A DNA stretch of 24,085 nt from Flavobacteriaceae bacterium UBA1682 (lineage in GTDB: Bacteria > Bacteroidota > Bacteroidia > Flavobacteriales > Flavobacteriaceae). The notes under the pieces were generated by a model. That model worked only from the letters and a program-made list of their open reading frames with translations. It searched no databases and was not told the DNA's origin. Shown piece by piece: positions 23,873-24,085 of this stretch; position 1 is the first letter of the stretch, and every line of letters starts with the position of its first letter. The stretch lies in assembly GCA_002320285.1 (NCBI GenBank), contig DCKE01000024.1, positions 205,797-229,881 on the forward strand, read 5' to 3'. A program made the translations under genes and the position numbers.

Positions 23873-23902
23873 CAAATATAAATAGAGATTATGTAATATC
23901 AA
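23873..23902 (-). promoter_or_regulatory. Bacteroidota consensus promoter of the cold-shock gene
   Basis: On the minus strand, TTG (23902-23900) is followed after exactly 19 bases by TATATTTG (23880-23873), a full match to TTG-N19-TAnnTTTG. Predicted transcription starts near 23867, about 20 bases before the ATG. Confidence 0.85.
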
Positions 23903-24055
23903 GTGTTTTGTTAATTTTTTATTTAAATTTTTTATTTGTATATATTTACTTATATTTTTATTATCTCATTTTTGAGATTTTAAGTTTCAGATTGTCGCAT
24001 ATAAAATAATATTATTTTACCGATTCAAGCTTGTTAATTCCACTTTGATTGCTTT

Positions 24056-24085
24056 ATTCGTGACTCACGACTTTCGACTCACGAC
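24056..24085. repeat. Degenerate 7-bp tandem repeat array, inverted copy
   Basis: Read on the minus strand from the window edge, the units are CGTGAGT, CGAAAGT, CGTGAGT and CACGAAT. CGTGAGT and CGAAAGT also occur in the array at 1-77. Both arrays run inward into the same 9-mer CGAATAAAG (left 71-79; right 24060-24052 on the minus strand). The array is cut by the window edge. Bases 23903-24050 hold no gene. Confidence 0.88.

Overview
This 24,085-base window is AT-rich chromosomal DNA from a member of the Bacteroidota, most likely a Flavobacteriia-type organism. Several independent signs agree: promoters of the Bacteroidota type (a TTG element about 20 bases upstream of TAnnTTTG), a tmRNA tag ending in GENNYALAA, a subtilisin-like protease with a type IX secretion sorting tail, a CAL67264-type small membrane protein, a DUF5606 protein, and start codons generally lacking strong Shine-Dalgarno sequences. 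I cannot name the genus. Nearly all of the content is core or conserved genes. I see no prophage, insertion sequence, CRISPR array, integron or complete defence system.

Layout. Bases 1-77 are a tandem array of degenerate 7-base repeats. Next come a DUF1456 (YehS-like) protein (140-583, +), succinyl-CoA ligase beta (697-1890, -), a gene-poor stretch, and an unrecognised 334-residue protein (2355-3359, +). A minus-strand pair follows, consisting of a UvrD/PcrA-type helicase (4101-6431) and, downstream of it, a YciO-type Sua5/YrdC protein (3453-4073). A plus-strand pair holds a membrane-anchored Bacteroidota hypothetical (6561-7088) and an alpha/beta hydrolase (7141-7929). EttA (8107-9795, -) is followed by a gene-free stretch, a 71-residue orphan protein (10179-10394, +), a small two-helix membrane protein (10458-10646, -) and holA (10658-11662, -).

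Divergent from holA are a stand-alone HsdR_N-type PD-(D/E)XK protein (11714-12166) and a family 2 glycosyltransferase (12170-13165), then an OmpA-like lipoprotein (13244-14080). On the minus strand come CsbD (14320-14514), the secreted S8 protease (14774-16699), mazG (16888-17673), and def upstream of a DUF5606 gene (18293-18880 and 17796-18236). A FUSC/YccS-like membrane protein (19052-21295, +), a saccharopine-dehydrogenase-like oxidoreductase (21377-22579, -), tmRNA (22956-23349, +) and a cold-shock protein (23656-23847, -) finish the window. A short inverted copy of the 7-base repeat lies at 24056-24085.

The genes do not form one pathway. They touch translation quality control and start/stop functions (tmRNA, EttA, peptide deformylase, CspA), DNA replication and repair (UvrD, HolA), nucleotide-pool sanitation (MazG), the TCA cycle (SucC) and the envelope (OmpA-like lipoprotein, FUSC, T9SS protease, glycosyltransferase). 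Transcription units are short and are bounded by hairpin-plus-T-tract terminators, several of them near-perfect palindromes between convergent genes. The most interesting points are the inverted heptamer arrays at both window edges, the probably leaderless HsdR_N gene next to a holA gene that has no ATG start, the unrecognised protein at 2355-3359, and the oxidoreductase that keeps saccharopine-dehydrogenase catalytic residues.
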